Source: Bacteroidia bacterium (GTDB taxonomy: Bacteria; Bacteroidota; Bacteroidia; Chitinophagales; Chitinophagaceae). Taken from it: a stretch of DNA of 64,000 bases. The notes under the pieces were generated by a model. The model was not told the DNA's origin. It searched no databases and saw nothing but the letters and a program-made list of their open reading frames with translations. Location: positions 62,001-126,000 of the forward strand of contig JAUIBA010000009.1 of NCBI GenBank assembly GCA_030427635.1, in the 5' to 3' direction. A program made the translations under genes and the position numbers. Below are positions 42,983 through 51,314 of the stretch, one piece after another. Position 1 is the first letter of the stretch; each line of letters begins with the position of its first letter.

Positions 42983-44959
42983 TCAATAGCTCAGCAGCTT
43001 CTGCACCGCTGCATCCAGCCGTGCCGAAGCCATAAAGTTCTTTTCCAGTTCAATAGCAAAAGGTACAGGAGTATCCAGACTGGCACAGCGTACCAGCGGC
43101 CCGTCCAGTAGATCAAAACAATACTCTGCTATCCACGCTGCTATCTCACCACCCAGGCCTCCAAAGAGGGTATCTTCATGCAGCAGCAGCACCTTGCCGG
43201 TAGCACCCACTGCCGTTGCTATAGCCTCATAGTCCAATGGCAGCAGTGTGCGCAGGTCCAGTATATAGCAGGACACATCAGGGTGTGCGGCAGCCCATGT
43301 CTGCGCCCAGTGTACCCCCATACCGTAAGTAATGATAGTAACATCATCGCCCTCCTGCACCAGGCGGGCCTTACCTATCTCTACCGTATAGTATTCATCA
43401 GGCACCATGCCGCTTATACTGCGGTACAGCCCTTTATGCTCAAAGTACATAACGGGGTTAGGGTCCTGAATGGCTGCATTGATAAGTCCTTTAGCATCGG
43501 CAGGCGTGGAGGGATATACTACCTTCAGGCCGGGCACATGGGTAAACCATGCCTCTGTACTCTGTGAGTGGAACGGACCAGCACCTACACCGCCGCCCGT
43601 AGGCATACGTATCACCACATCTGCATTCTGCCCCCAGCGGTAGTGTATCTTGGCCAGGTTATTTACTATCTGGTTAAAGCCCACCGTTACAAAGTCAGAG
43701 AACTGCATCTCCATCATCGCCTTATGCTTTTTGATAGAGAGGCCCAGAGCCGCACCTACAATAGCACTCTCGCACAGGGGCGTATTGCGCACACGCTCCT
43801 TGCCAAATGTGGCTGTAAAGCCATCTGTTACCTTAAAGGCCCCGCCATACTCAGCTATATCCTGCCCCATGAGCACCAGCTGCGGATAGCGCTCCATGCT
43901 CTGGCGCAGACCATCGCTCAGTGCCTGAATAAACTTCTTCTCTGTGCCCTGCGATACGGGATGCACTACGGCTTCCGTAGCAGGCGCATATATATCGGCT
44001 AGCTCTTCTGTAGTGTCTGCTACTACAGGAGGGGCTGCAAATCCCTTTGCCAGACCGTCTTCTATATCATGCTGTATGCCGGCACGTATATCGGCTATTT
44101 TAGCTTCATCCAGCAGACCTATGCTTGTCAGATACTGCTCATAATTGTGAAGCGGGTCTTTTTTACCCCATTCTTCAAACAGCTCTTTGGGTACATATTT
44201 TACACCACTGGCCTCTTCATGGCCTCTCATGCGAAAGGTCATACACTCTATAAGTACCGGCTTCTGCTCTTTGATACAGTATTCGCGGGCCTTCTGCACC
44301 TCGCGGTACACCTCCAGTATGTTATTGCCATCTATGGTAATGCCGCGCATACCGTAGCCCACAGCCCTGTCGGCCAGCTGCTCACATACAAACTGCTCAT
44401 TGACAGGTGTGCTGAGACCGTAACCATTGTTTTCTATAATGAATATAACCGGTAGCCCCCATACAGCAGCTACATTGAGCGCCTCATGAAAGTCGCCCTC
44501 AGAGGTACCACCATCACCTGAGAATGCTACCGATACTTTTTCTTCTTTTTTCAGCTTATGTGCCAGCGCCACACCATCGGCTATAGCCAACTGCGGCCCC
44601 AGGTGCGATATCATGCCACATATATGATATTCGTTGGCGCCAAAGTGAAATGAGCGCTCACGCCCCTTGCTGAAGCCATCTTTACTACCCTGCCACTGCC
44701 TGAACAGCTTATCGAAAGGCATTTTACGTACGGTAAAAACACCCAGATTGCGGTGCAGCGGCATTACATACTCATCTGCATCCAATGCCATAGTAGCACC
44801 TACAGCTATTGCCTCCTGACCTATGCCGCTGAACCATTTACTGATACGACCCTGACGCAGCAGCACCAGCATCTTTTCCTCAATCATACGCGGACGCAGC
44901 ACCTCGGCATAGAGTTGCAGTAAAAGCTCATCAGACAGGCCATTACGGTCGAATTGCAT
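42983..44959 (-). CDS. Fused E1 alpha/beta subunit of a branched-chain 2-oxoacid dehydrogenase
   Basis: The 658-residue enzyme joins two genes that are separate in many bacteria. The alpha half (residues 1-330) has the thiamine diphosphate motif GDGGT (148-152) ending in NN (177-178), and ERSFHFGANEYH near 101. The beta half (from about 345) has LVLMGQDIAEYGGAFKVTDGF, NTPLCESAIVGAALGLSI and GGGVGAGPFHSQSTEAWFTHVPGLKVVYPS. It should decarboxylate branched-chain 2-oxoacids (or pyruvate) and pass the acyl group to an E2 lipoyl protein. E2 and E3 genes are not in the window. A TACATTTG -7 box lies 16 bp upstream. Fused E1 proteins are known in Bacteroidota, so this is normal for the phylum. Confidence 0.92.
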   Translation of the reverse strand: MQFDRNGLSDELLLQLYAEVLRPRMIEEKMLVLLRQGRISKWFSGIGQEAIAVGATMALDADEYVMPLHRNLGVFTVRKMPFDKLFRQWQGSKDGFSKGRERSFHFGANEYHICGMISHLGPQLAIADGVALAHKLKKEEKVSVAFSGDGGTSEGDFHEALNVAAVWGLPVIFIIENNGYGLSTPVNEQFVCEQLADRAVGYGMRGITIDGNNILEVYREVQKAREYCIKEQKPVLIECMTFRMRGHEEASGVKYVPKELFEEWGKKDPLHNYEQYLTSIGLLDEAKIADIRAGIQHDIEDGLAKGFAAPPVVADTTEELADIYAPATEAVVHPVSQGTEKKFIQALSDGLRQSMERYPQLVLMGQDIAEYGGAFKVTDGFTATFGKERVRNTPLCESAIVGAALGLSIKKHKAMMEMQFSDFVTVGFNQIVNNLAKIHYRWGQNADVVIRMPTGGGVGAGPFHSQSTEAWFTHVPGLKVVYPSTPADAKGLINAAIQDPNPVMYFEHKGLYRSISGMVPDEYYTVEIGKARLVQEGDDVTIITYGMGVHWAQTWAAAHPDVSCYILDLRTLLPLDYEAIATAVGATGKVLLLHEDTLFGGLGGEIAAWIAEYCFDLLDGPLVRCASLDTPVPFAIELEKNFMASARLDAAVQKLLSY

Positions 44960-45086
44960 AGCATTAATTTAGCTGCAAATGTAAAACGGTATATCGTAAT
45001 GCCGACTTAAATTTTAGCAGGGGCTTCCCGTCTCTGTGGCAAAAATATTCCTCTGTTCTTGTTACTTTCGGATAACAAAATATTCT

Positions 45087-45773
45087 ATGATGAAATACCT
45101 TGCAGCAGCGGTGGTACTGATGACGTGTTGCAGTTTTGTTTCTTTCCGGTTTGTACAGAAAAATGAACAGGAGTGGGACCTGTACATCTATCCGCTTGCG
45201 GTGGATACTGTTAATACATACATTGTACAGCACTGTAAACTTATGCCACGTACCAGTGTGCAACGCATACACAGCAAGGTATGGGAGGAGCTGCAACAAG
45301 GATACCTGACTACCGAAAAATTCTTCCTGCGGGGAGAAGAGGTGAGGAACCTGGCACATTATCCGGCAGTGGGGGTGGAGAAAGAGCAATGGGTGAGCAG
45401 CTTGTATAATGGCGGTGAGCGGGATAGCCATGGAGTGCGTGTGCGGGCTACAGGTATGTCCAGCACACTGGTGATTGAAGACTCTTTTACCGTCACGACC
45501 ACCTATTATCCCAACGGTCTCCTAAAAGGCTGCTCAGTAAGCAACCGGCCGGACAGGGGCAGCATGCTGGCATGCGACTCTCTGCACAAGACCTTCTCCA
45601 CGGGTACCATTCGTTACGGTATTACGTCCGTTTACGACACTTTATATATACGCAATGATGAGGATGGCACTGAAACAATACGCATGTATGAATCAGATGT
45701 TGATGAGCTATATGGGAACTGGTGCACCTACAACCGGGAAGGGGAGCTAACAGAATCGCTATGGTTCAAATAA
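45087..45773 (+). CDS. Exported hypothetical protein
   Basis: The 228-residue protein starts with a signal peptide (KYLAAAVVLMTCCSFVSF). No known domain is recognised. The mature part is beta-rich, with a pattern like TTYYPNGLLKGCSVSN and GNWCTYNREGELTESLWF at the end that resembles MORN/toxin-immunity-type repeats (YxNGxLKG, YNxEGELTES). The comparison is only suggestive. Two adjacent ATG codons (45087, 45090) are possible starts. A TACTTTCG -7-like box lies 17 bp upstream. It is divergent from the E1 gene. Confidence 0.65.
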   Translation: MMKYLAAAVVLMTCCSFVSFRFVQKNEQEWDLYIYPLAVDTVNTYIVQHCKLMPRTSVQRIHSKVWEELQQGYLTTEKFFLRGEEVRNLAHYPAVGVEKEQWVSSLYNGGERDSHGVRVRATGMSSTLVIEDSFTVTTTYYPNGLLKGCSVSNRPDRGSMLACDSLHKTFSTGTIRYGITSVYDTLYIRNDEDGTETIRMYESDVDELYGNWCTYNREGELTESLWFK

Positions 45774-45783
45774 GTGTGGGATA

Positions 45784-46023
45784 CTACCGCACATAGCAGG
45801 GCACATCACCAGACTGTGCATAGGCTTTCAGATAAGAGCCATGTGCATAGCAGGCATTGCGGGCCTCATTGATAGTCTGGCCTTTCACTATAGTTTCCTG
45901 AGTACTGGGTGTATTGGCGTAGCGGTCGGTATAAGTGCACACACAGGTATACTCTCTCTTGGTACAAGACACCACTATAGCTGCTGCAAAAAACACTGCT
46001 CCGGCAATTAATACTTTTTTCAT
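45784..46023 (-). CDS. Small Cys-rich lipoprotein (79 aa)
   Basis: The lipoprotein signal (VLIAGAVFFAAAIVVSC, Cys near residue 20) is followed by a small domain with CVCTYTD, NARNACYAHG-like and GDVPCYVR segments. Four Cys in the mature domain could form two disulfides. No family is recognised. I use ATG 46023 where the signal starts; an upstream in-frame reading is longer but disrupts it. It lies 54 bp after the Fe-S protein gene on the same strand. Confidence 0.7.
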   Translation of the reverse strand: MKKVLIAGAVFFAAAIVVSCTKREYTCVCTYTDRYANTPSTQETIVKGQTINEARNACYAHGSYLKAYAQSGDVPCYVR

Positions 46024-46077
46024 ACCTGTATCTGTACGTTTGCGAAGGGTAAATTTAAGTAAAGATGACAATATTTA

Positions 46078-46527
46078 CTACTCCTGCCCGTCACGGAATC
46101 CTATTCTTATATGTGAGCCGTCGCAAAAAGGCTTGTTGGCCGATGCGCCACAGCGGCAGAATGCCGTAACCTTACTCCTTGTGGTTTCATTTCCCATACT
46201 GTCTTTTACCTTCAGATTGCCATATACCATCAGCGGGCCATTTTTCATTGCCTCTACTGCTGTAGTCATATCTGCCTCCCCTCCGGACACAGCTGTTACC
46301 GTCTCCTCTATATAGCTGAGCGCACCAGACGGGCACTTTGCCACCTGCTCCATAATACGTGCAGCATCTGCCCCATCCATATTTACCCAGGGGCGCGCCT
46401 TAGGGTTAAACACCCTTATCAGGCCTTTCCAGCACAGGGTAGAGTGAATACACTTGTCCGGATTCCATATAACCGTAAGCCCCTCACGGGTATATCTTTT
46501 CACATTGTTTTCCATTTGCTCATTCAT
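46078..46527 (-). CDS. Two-domain Fe-S protein (mono-cluster Fer4_19 plus CDGSH)
   Basis: The 149-residue protein has an N-terminal divergent Fe-S domain (Fer4_19 / PF06902 type) with C26, C32 and C65 (NPDKCIHSTLCWKGL, then VAKCPSGALSY). A C-terminal CDGSH-type (mitoNEET-like) unit has C124, C126, C135 and H139 (FCRCGASANKPFCDGSH). The 3Cys-1His site should hold a [2Fe-2S] cluster. The pairing of these two domains occurs in Bacteroidota and others, but the role is unknown; redox signalling or cluster transfer is an inference. It is divergent from the His/Cys-rich gene, with a near-perfect palindrome between them. Confidence 0.88.
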   Translation of the reverse strand: MNEQMENNVKRYTREGLTVIWNPDKCIHSTLCWKGLIRVFNPKARPWVNMDGADAARIMEQVAKCPSGALSYIEETVTAVSGGEADMTTAVEAMKNGPLMVYGNLKVKDSMGNETTRSKVTAFCRCGASANKPFCDGSHIRIGFRDGQE

Positions 46528-46596
46528 TTGTCAGAAACGATATCTAAATATAGAAAAACATACAGCTATCAGGTACTATCGCTTTCGCATATTATA

Positions 46597-46620
46597 AATA
46601 GTCTGTAGCTACAAACTATT
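46597..46620. promoter_or_regulatory. Near-perfect 24-bp palindrome, candidate operator
   Basis: AATAGT is followed by a central TGTAGCTACA (46604-46613) and ends in ACTATT; only one mismatched pair (46603 and 46614) breaks the symmetry. It lies in the gap between the divergent Fe-S protein gene (starts 46527) and the His/Cys-rich gene (starts 46756). Three copies of ATACAG sit in the same gap (46560, 46635, 46648). A dimeric regulator binding here is inferred. Confidence 0.5.
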
Positions 46621-46755
46621 CAGGCAGCACAGTTATACAGTTTAAGCATACAGTTATAAAAATGATATGGAAAAAATTAGGGAGAATAGCAATTTATTCA
46701 TATATTCAATTTCATTCTTAAACATCTTTCACTTAAACACACAAACCAGGAATTT

Positions 46756-47079
46756 ATGAAAATGAAACTGTTTATCTGCACTGTGATGATTGTACTGGCA
46801 TCTGTATTTACTGCCAGTAAAGCAAACGCCCATGGCTGCTACAGCCATTGTGGTCATTATTATGGCTGGCACTGGGGTCATGCTTACTGCGGTCACCACC
46901 ACCATTATGCCAGATGCTGCACGTATACTGCTCACCACTGCTGCACAAGGTACAATCATGCTCACCACCACCATGCCAGCTGCTGCAGTAACCATCACCG
47001 CCCTGCATCATCATGCTGTGGCAGCAACTGCAAAAAGAACGACAGAAGAGATAATGACAGGTATGACGACCGTGACTAA
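46756..47079 (+). CDS. Secreted His/Cys-rich (metal-binding?) protein
   Basis: The 107-residue protein has a clear signal peptide (residues 1-25, ending in SKANA). The 82-residue mature part holds 18 His and 12 Cys, arranged as HGCYSHCGHYYG, two HHHH runs, five CC pairs and separating Tyr/Trp/Ala residues. It then ends in a highly charged, Asp/Arg-rich tail (about 17 residues). No family is recognised. The composition suggests binding of soft or borderline metals (Cu, Zn, Ni, Cd) in the periplasm or outside. This frame, not the overlapping ones, has the signal peptide and is followed by a strong terminator. Confidence 0.78.
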   Translation: MKMKLFICTVMIVLASVFTASKANAHGCYSHCGHYYGWHWGHAYCGHHHHYARCCTYTAHHCCTRYNHAHHHHASCCSNHHRPASSCCGSNCKKNDRRDNDRYDDRD

Positions 47080-47104
47080 TTCTGTCCCGCTCTGTTTACC
47101 ATAC

Positions 47105-47150
47105 AATAATGGCTCTGTGCAATAAACACAGAGCCATTATTCTTTTAAAG
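47105..47150 (+). terminator. Strong terminator after the His/Cys-rich gene
   Basis: A 15-bp perfect stem (47105-47119 with 47127-47141, core TGGCTCTGTG) with a 7-nt loop is followed by a T-rich tract. It lies 25 bp past the stop and can also serve the convergent pirin gene. Confidence 0.9.
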
Positions 47151-47167
47151 ACTATTCACAACTATGG

Positions 47168-47890
47168 TCAGAAGTTCATAGGCAGTTCAAATACAAGGAA
47201 GTCTGCATCCTGCGATGCGGTAAGCGTTACCGTCTCCACATCAGCAATACCTAACGCATCGCGTCTGTTCAGAGTTTGCCCCTCTGCAGATACTACCCCG
47301 TTTATTACAAATACATACACACCATTGCCCGTGCCATGCAGCGTATGGGTTACCTGCTCACCAGCGGCCAGTGATGCCCGGTATATCCATGCATCCTGAT
47401 GTATGCCCAAAGCGCCATCCTCTAACCTGTTAAGTGGTGCCACCAGCGCCTGTAACCGATTATCCCGACCAGCATCCTCAAACATTTTCTGGTCGTAGCG
47501 TGGAGTCACATTACGCTCATTGGGAAATATCCATGTCTGCAGCAGGTTTACCGGCTTTTTAGCGTCATGGTTATACTCACTGTGAAACACACCACTACCG
47601 GCACTCATCACCTGCACCTCTCCGGGCGATATTGTCTGTGTGTGTCCCATACTGTCCTTATGCTCCAGCACACCATCCAGTACTATGGTTATTATCTCCA
47701 TATTGTCATGCGGGTGTGTACCAAAGCCCTTTCCTCCGGCTACAATATCGTCATTCAGCACCCGCAGTGCACCATAGTGTATGCGGGAAGGATCATACCA
47801 GCCCGCAAAGCTGAATGAATGATGCGCATTTAACCAACCATGATTGGCATGTCCGCGCTCTGATGCCGGGTGAAAAACAGTTGTTGCCAT
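47168..47890 (-). CDS. Pirin-family protein
   Basis: The 240-residue bicupin has N-terminal metal ligands in the typical FGTHPHDNMEIITIVLDGVLEHKDSMG stretch (about residues 56-82), with EVQVMSAGSGVFHSEYN near 93 supplying the next His and Glu. This is the YhhW/pirin pattern; YhhW has quercetinase activity, but natural substrates are unclear. The start is ATG 47890, preceded by a clear AAGGAG ribosome-binding site 7 nt upstream, which is unusual for this phylum and decides against the in-frame extension. Confidence 0.93.
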   Translation of the reverse strand: MATTVFHPASERGHANHGWLNAHHSFSFAGWYDPSRIHYGALRVLNDDIVAGGKGFGTHPHDNMEIITIVLDGVLEHKDSMGHTQTISPGEVQVMSAGSGVFHSEYNHDAKKPVNLLQTWIFPNERNVTPRYDQKMFEDAGRDNRLQALVAPLNRLEDGALGIHQDAWIYRASLAAGEQVTHTLHGTGNGVYVFVINGVVSAEGQTLNRRDALGIADVETVTLTASQDADFLVFELPMNF

Positions 47891-48080
47891 TTTATTTTCT
47901 CCTTTTTGTTTTAAAAATAGATGTACATACATGCATGCAAATAGGGTGCCAATATAAAACTATGTCATATTTACAGATTTTCACTGCTTTTACTGACATA
48001 ACTACGGCAACAGATGCTTCCCACAGTTACAAAAAATGCAAAAAACGGAATAATGTGCAAAAAGAGAATTGTTTTCACTC

Positions 48081-48131
48081 GTGCCAAAAACCACAAAATA
48101 TTGATTTTCAATCAATTACTTGTTTTGGCAC
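48081..48131. promoter_or_regulatory. Nested inverted repeats upstream of the DUF4402 gene
   Basis: Outer arms GTGCCAAAA (48081-48089) and TTTTGGCAC (48123-48131) enclose inner arms ATTGAT (48100-48105) and ATCAAT (48111-48116) with a TTTCA loop. The block lies 43 bp ahead of the DUF4402 start in a 284-bp gap that otherwise shows no gene. It may be an operator or a structured leader. Confidence 0.45.
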
Positions 48132-48174
48132 ATGGTTGGATATATGAGTAGCAAAACAACAAAAACAAAAAACG

Positions 48175-48699
48175 ATGAAAAACATCTTCAAATCACTCGC
48201 AATCGCAACTGTAGGTATCATAGGATTTTCTACAGCATCATTCGCTCAGGCTTCTGCTACTGCATCAGCTTCTGCCAACATTATTCTCCCAATATCTATA
48301 ATTAAGACAGTAGATATGAACTTCGGCAATGTAGCTGTATCTGCCACAGTTGCAGGTACCGTCCTGCTGGACCCCGCAGGTACCCGCACTACCGGTGGCG
48401 CTGGTGGCGTTACACTTCCTGCCACTACAGGTACCGTATCTGCAGCCAGCTTTACTGTAAACGGTCAGGGCAGCTATACATACGCTATAACACTGCCGGT
48501 ATCATGCATCATCAGTGATGGTGCCAGCCACGATATGACAGTTGATGCATTTGTAAGCTCACCATCTGTAACGGGTCTTCTGAGCTCTGCAGGCAGTGAG
48601 GTAGTAAATGTGGGTGGTACACTCAACGTTGCCGCTGGCCAGGCTGCCGGTTTGTACACTAACACTACTGGTGTGCCGGTAACAGTAAATTATAACTAA
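48175..48699 (+). CDS. DUF4402 secreted protein
   Basis: The 174-residue protein has a signal peptide (FKSLAIATVGIIGFSTASFAQ) and a single DUF4402 domain. The family marks are the MNFGNVAVS stretch near residue 43, GQGSYTYAITLP near 97, and a C-terminal VTVNYN. Such proteins are secreted beta-sandwiches, similar to adhesins or pilin-like proteins, often abundant. Residues 22-33 are an Ala/Ser-rich linker. It has its own leader with nested inverted repeats and a hairpin after the stop, so it is a single-gene unit. Confidence 0.88.
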   Translation: MKNIFKSLAIATVGIIGFSTASFAQASATASASANIILPISIIKTVDMNFGNVAVSATVAGTVLLDPAGTRTTGGAGGVTLPATTGTVSAASFTVNGQGSYTYAITLPVSCIISDGASHDMTVDAFVSSPSVTGLLSSAGSEVVNVGGTLNVAAGQAAGLYTNTTGVPVTVNYN

Positions 48700-48755
48700 T
48701 AAGAGGGGAAATACAATAGGGGTTCAATTCAGAAATGGGTTGGTTTGGTGTGAAA

Positions 48756-48786
48756 AGAAACCCCACCGGGTATCCGGTTGGGTTCT
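48756..48786 (+). terminator. Imperfect hairpin after the DUF4402 gene
   Basis: Arms around ACCCCACCGG and CCGGTTGGGTT pair with mismatches around a GTAT loop and run into TCTCTGTTTT. It lies 57 bp past the DUF4402 stop and also 24 bp past the convergent DUF4476 stop. Confidence 0.55.
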
Positions 48787-48809
48787 CTGTTTTCGGGGTA
48801 TAAAATGTC

Positions 48810-49787
48810 TTACTGTCCGCTTATGTACTCATTCAGCTCAGTGCGGCTGGCATCAAACTTGAATACATTGCCCACTTTAAAATAATTACTCTGGTCTGAG
48901 CAGCGGTCATAAGCATACTTGGCAAAATCCAGCATTGACGCCTCAAAAGAGAACATCTTACAGATCTGGGTTATCTGGTCGGTGCTCATGCAGTTTGAAG
49001 TGAGTACTGTTTTTGCAGTAGAGAGTTTTGTATCATCAAAGCTCGACTTTCCTATTGTTTCTTTTGCAGAACGGAAATTTCCGGCATCCATAGGAAAGCG
49101 GCAGCGGTGCACGCGTGCAGGCGGCGGCGGGGGTGGTGTAGTACCGGCACCATAACCATCATTACCAGCATATCCCATGTCTGTAGTTGTAGTGGTGGTC
49201 GTAGTTCTGGTAACGGTACTGGTGCTACCCATGCTCATATCAGGGTCGCTGATGTTGATGTTCATATTCATACCGGCAGCGCCTACATTGATAGATGCAC
49301 CCATACCTCCTGCAGGTGCACTACCTGTAGTCTGGGTTACGGTGGTCTGGGTTACGGTAGTACCGCCCATAACTGGTGGTGGGGGAGGGGCCGGCTGGCC
49401 ATAGTGCATCACATACACATCTGGCGGTGGTACATAATTGGGTGCTACAGGTGTAGCAGAGAAGTAGCGCATTTTCAAATCGCCACTCTTCTGTGTTTTA
49501 ATTTTATAGGTAACATCGGCAAAGGCATTGGTGCCCGGGTCTGTAACAGGAACGTTTTTCTTAATTTCCGGCTTAGACCCATCTTCAAAAATAATTGTCG
49601 TGTTATAGTACGGCTGGGTAAGCCCATCTATACGCACGTTGGTCATTGGCACATTATTCTGTTTCTGGCCATTGAGTACCAGGTAGAATTTGTACCCGTC
49701 TTCAGAAAAAATAGTCAGGCTGCTCTGCGCAAAAAGAGACAAGGGGGCGAGCAGTAATAAGGCGATAGCCAGTTTTTTAAATTTCAT
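48810..49787 (-). CDS. DUF4476-domain exported protein
   Basis: The 325-residue protein has a signal peptide (FKKLAIALLLLAPLSLFAQ). A folded N-terminal part is followed by low-complexity segments: Pro runs (PAPPPPP near residue 140), Thr-rich VTQTTVTQTT and TTTTTT stretches, and Gly/Asn-rich parts. The C-terminal 95 residues are a DUF4476 domain (MDAGNFRSAKETIGKSSF, then MSTDQITQICKMFSFEASMLDFAKYAYDRC). The family is Bacteroidota-specific and of unknown role. ATG 49787 starts the signal peptide. A full promoter lies 19 bp upstream. Confidence 0.9.
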   Translation of the reverse strand: MKFKKLAIALLLLAPLSLFAQSSLTIFSEDGYKFYLVLNGQKQNNVPMTNVRIDGLTQPYYNTTIIFEDGSKPEIKKNVPVTDPGTNAFADVTYKIKTQKSGDLKMRYFSATPVAPNYVPPPDVYVMHYGQPAPPPPPVMGGTTVTQTTVTQTTGSAPAGGMGASINVGAAGMNMNINISDPDMSMGSTSTVTRTTTTTTTTDMGYAGNDGYGAGTTPPPPPPARVHRCRFPMDAGNFRSAKETIGKSSFDDTKLSTAKTVLTSNCMSTDQITQICKMFSFEASMLDFAKYAYDRCSDQSNYFKVGNVFKFDASRTELNEYISGQ

Positions 49788-49805
49788 ACATGCTGTATTT
49801 GGAGG

Positions 49806-49833
49806 CAAAAATAATTATAATATTTAATTTCAA
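49806..49833 (-). promoter_or_regulatory. Promoter of the DUF4476 gene
   Basis: On the minus strand TTG (49831-49833) and TATTTTTG (49806-49813) are 17 nt apart, matching the Bacteroidota consensus. The -7 box ends 18 bp before the ATG. Confidence 0.7.
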
Positions 49834-50032
49834 TAATATTTCCTTATGCTTAAAGATGCCCGGAATATGGTGACGAATGTATCAAAGCATGCACCACAAA
49901 CTGTTAAATAATGTTGCAATAGTGTGTAAAGATGTTGCATGGCAGGCACAATAGGCCTCCGCAGCCCTGCTGGTAGAGTGGTTTGTCGTAATTTTGCACC
50001 CTGTCACACAATATTTACTACCATCCTTATAT

Positions 50033-51313
50033 ATGATAATACTAATACTGCTGGTGTTTGCTGCAGGTTATATAGCCATAGCTTCTGAACACTCCATAAG
50101 AATAAATAAAGCAGCAAGCGCCCTCATTACCGGGGTTGTATGCTGGACCATCTACATGCTCAGCACTGCCAACAAAGAGCTGGCCGACAAGCAACTTACC
50201 GATGCTCTGGGCGAGCTGTCCGGAATTCTGTTCTTCCTCCTGGGTGCCATGACCATTGTAGAGCTTATAGATGCTCATAATGGATTTGGACTGATTACTG
50301 ACCAGATAACGCAGAAAAATAAAAGAAAACTGTTATGGATTGTCTCCTTTATTACGTTTTTCCTTTCACCGCTGCTGGATAACCTGACTACCACTATAGT
50401 TATGATATCCCTGGTAAGGCGCCTTATTGACAGCCAGACCGACCGCCTCTATTTTTCCGGCATGATCATCATTGCAGCCAATGCCGGTGGTGCATGGTCG
50501 CCTATTGGTGATGTGACCACCACCATGCTATGGATAGGCGGGCAGGTAACCGCAGGCAATATTACACAGCAATTGTTTATACCCAGCTTACTGTGCATGG
50601 TGCTGCCTCTGACAATACTGTCACTGAAGCTGAAAGGAGATATTACCGCACCGGTTACCGTAGAAGACCCTAATGCAAGAAAAATATCGCGCCGCACCCA
50701 GAAAGCAGTACTGATATGTGGCATACTGATACTAATGATGGTGCCCATATTTAAAACCCTGACACATATGCCCCCATACATGGGTATGCTGCTGGGCCTG
50801 GGCCTGCTGTGGGTAATAACCGAGCTGGTGCATGGCAAGCGCGATGAGGGCAACCGCAGAGAGCTTTCTGTGGCACGGGCATTACAGAAAATAGACACTC
50901 CCAGTATCCTCTTTTTCCTGGGTATACTTATCAGCATTGATGCCCTTAAGGTAACTGGCATACTGGGCGATATGGCCGGATGGATGAACGACCAGATAGG
51001 CAATCTGAATCTGATAGCCATGTCTATGGGTCTGCTTTCTTCTATTGTAGATAACGTGCCACTGGTAGCCGCCACACAGGGTATGTATCATATGACAGAC
51101 TTCCCTACCGATCATTTTCTGTGGGAGTTTCTGGCTTATACCACCGGTACAGGTGGCAGTGCGCTGGTAATAGGCAGCGCCGCCGGCGTAGCGGCTATGG
51201 GTATGGAGCAGATAGGCTTTATGTGGTATGTGAAAAAAATAACCCCCGTAGCGCTGTTAGGCTTCTTTGCGGGGGCTGTATATTTTATTTTCCAGCACAA
51301 TGTGCTGGGCTAA
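50033..51313 (+). CDS. nhaD: NhaD-type Na+/H+ antiporter
   Basis: The 426-residue protein has about 11-12 membrane segments and the NhaD pattern: AIASEHSIRINKAASAL near residue 16, FFLSPLLDNLTTTIVMISL near 105, ANAGGAWSPIGDVTTTMLW near 142 and SSIVDNVPLVAA near 339, typical ion-transporter superfamily loops with Asp and Asn. It would export Na+ in exchange for H+ at the inner membrane. I use ATG 50033; a TTG at 49994 is in frame but overlaps a TAATTTTG -7 box (49989-49996), so it cannot lie inside the mRNA. It ends 1 bp from the PorP/SprF stop. Confidence 0.93.
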   Translation: MIILILLVFAAGYIAIASEHSIRINKAASALITGVVCWTIYMLSTANKELADKQLTDALGELSGILFFLLGAMTIVELIDAHNGFGLITDQITQKNKRKLLWIVSFITFFLSPLLDNLTTTIVMISLVRRLIDSQTDRLYFSGMIIIAANAGGAWSPIGDVTTTMLWIGGQVTAGNITQQLFIPSLLCMVLPLTILSLKLKGDITAPVTVEDPNARKISRRTQKAVLICGILILMMVPIFKTLTHMPPYMGMLLGLGLLWVITELVHGKRDEGNRRELSVARALQKIDTPSILFFLGILISIDALKVTGILGDMAGWMNDQIGNLNLIAMSMGLLSSIVDNVPLVAATQGMYHMTDFPTDHFLWEFLAYTTGTGGSALVIGSAAGVAAMGMEQIGFMWYVKKITPVALLGFFAGAVYFIFQHNVLG

Positions 51314-51314
51314 G

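Noticed and set aside
46729..47125. Alternative frames over the His/Cys-rich gene (Thr/Ala/Met-rich on plus, Met/Val-rich on minus)
   Set aside because: Only the frame starting at 46756 has a signal peptide, and the strong terminator follows its stop at the expected distance. The others are low-complexity by-products of His/Cys codons.
49994..50032. TTG start for NhaD, adding 13 residues
   Set aside because: The TTG overlaps the TAATTTTG -7 box, so it would not be in the transcript. The ATG at 50033 gives the usual hydrophobic N-terminus.
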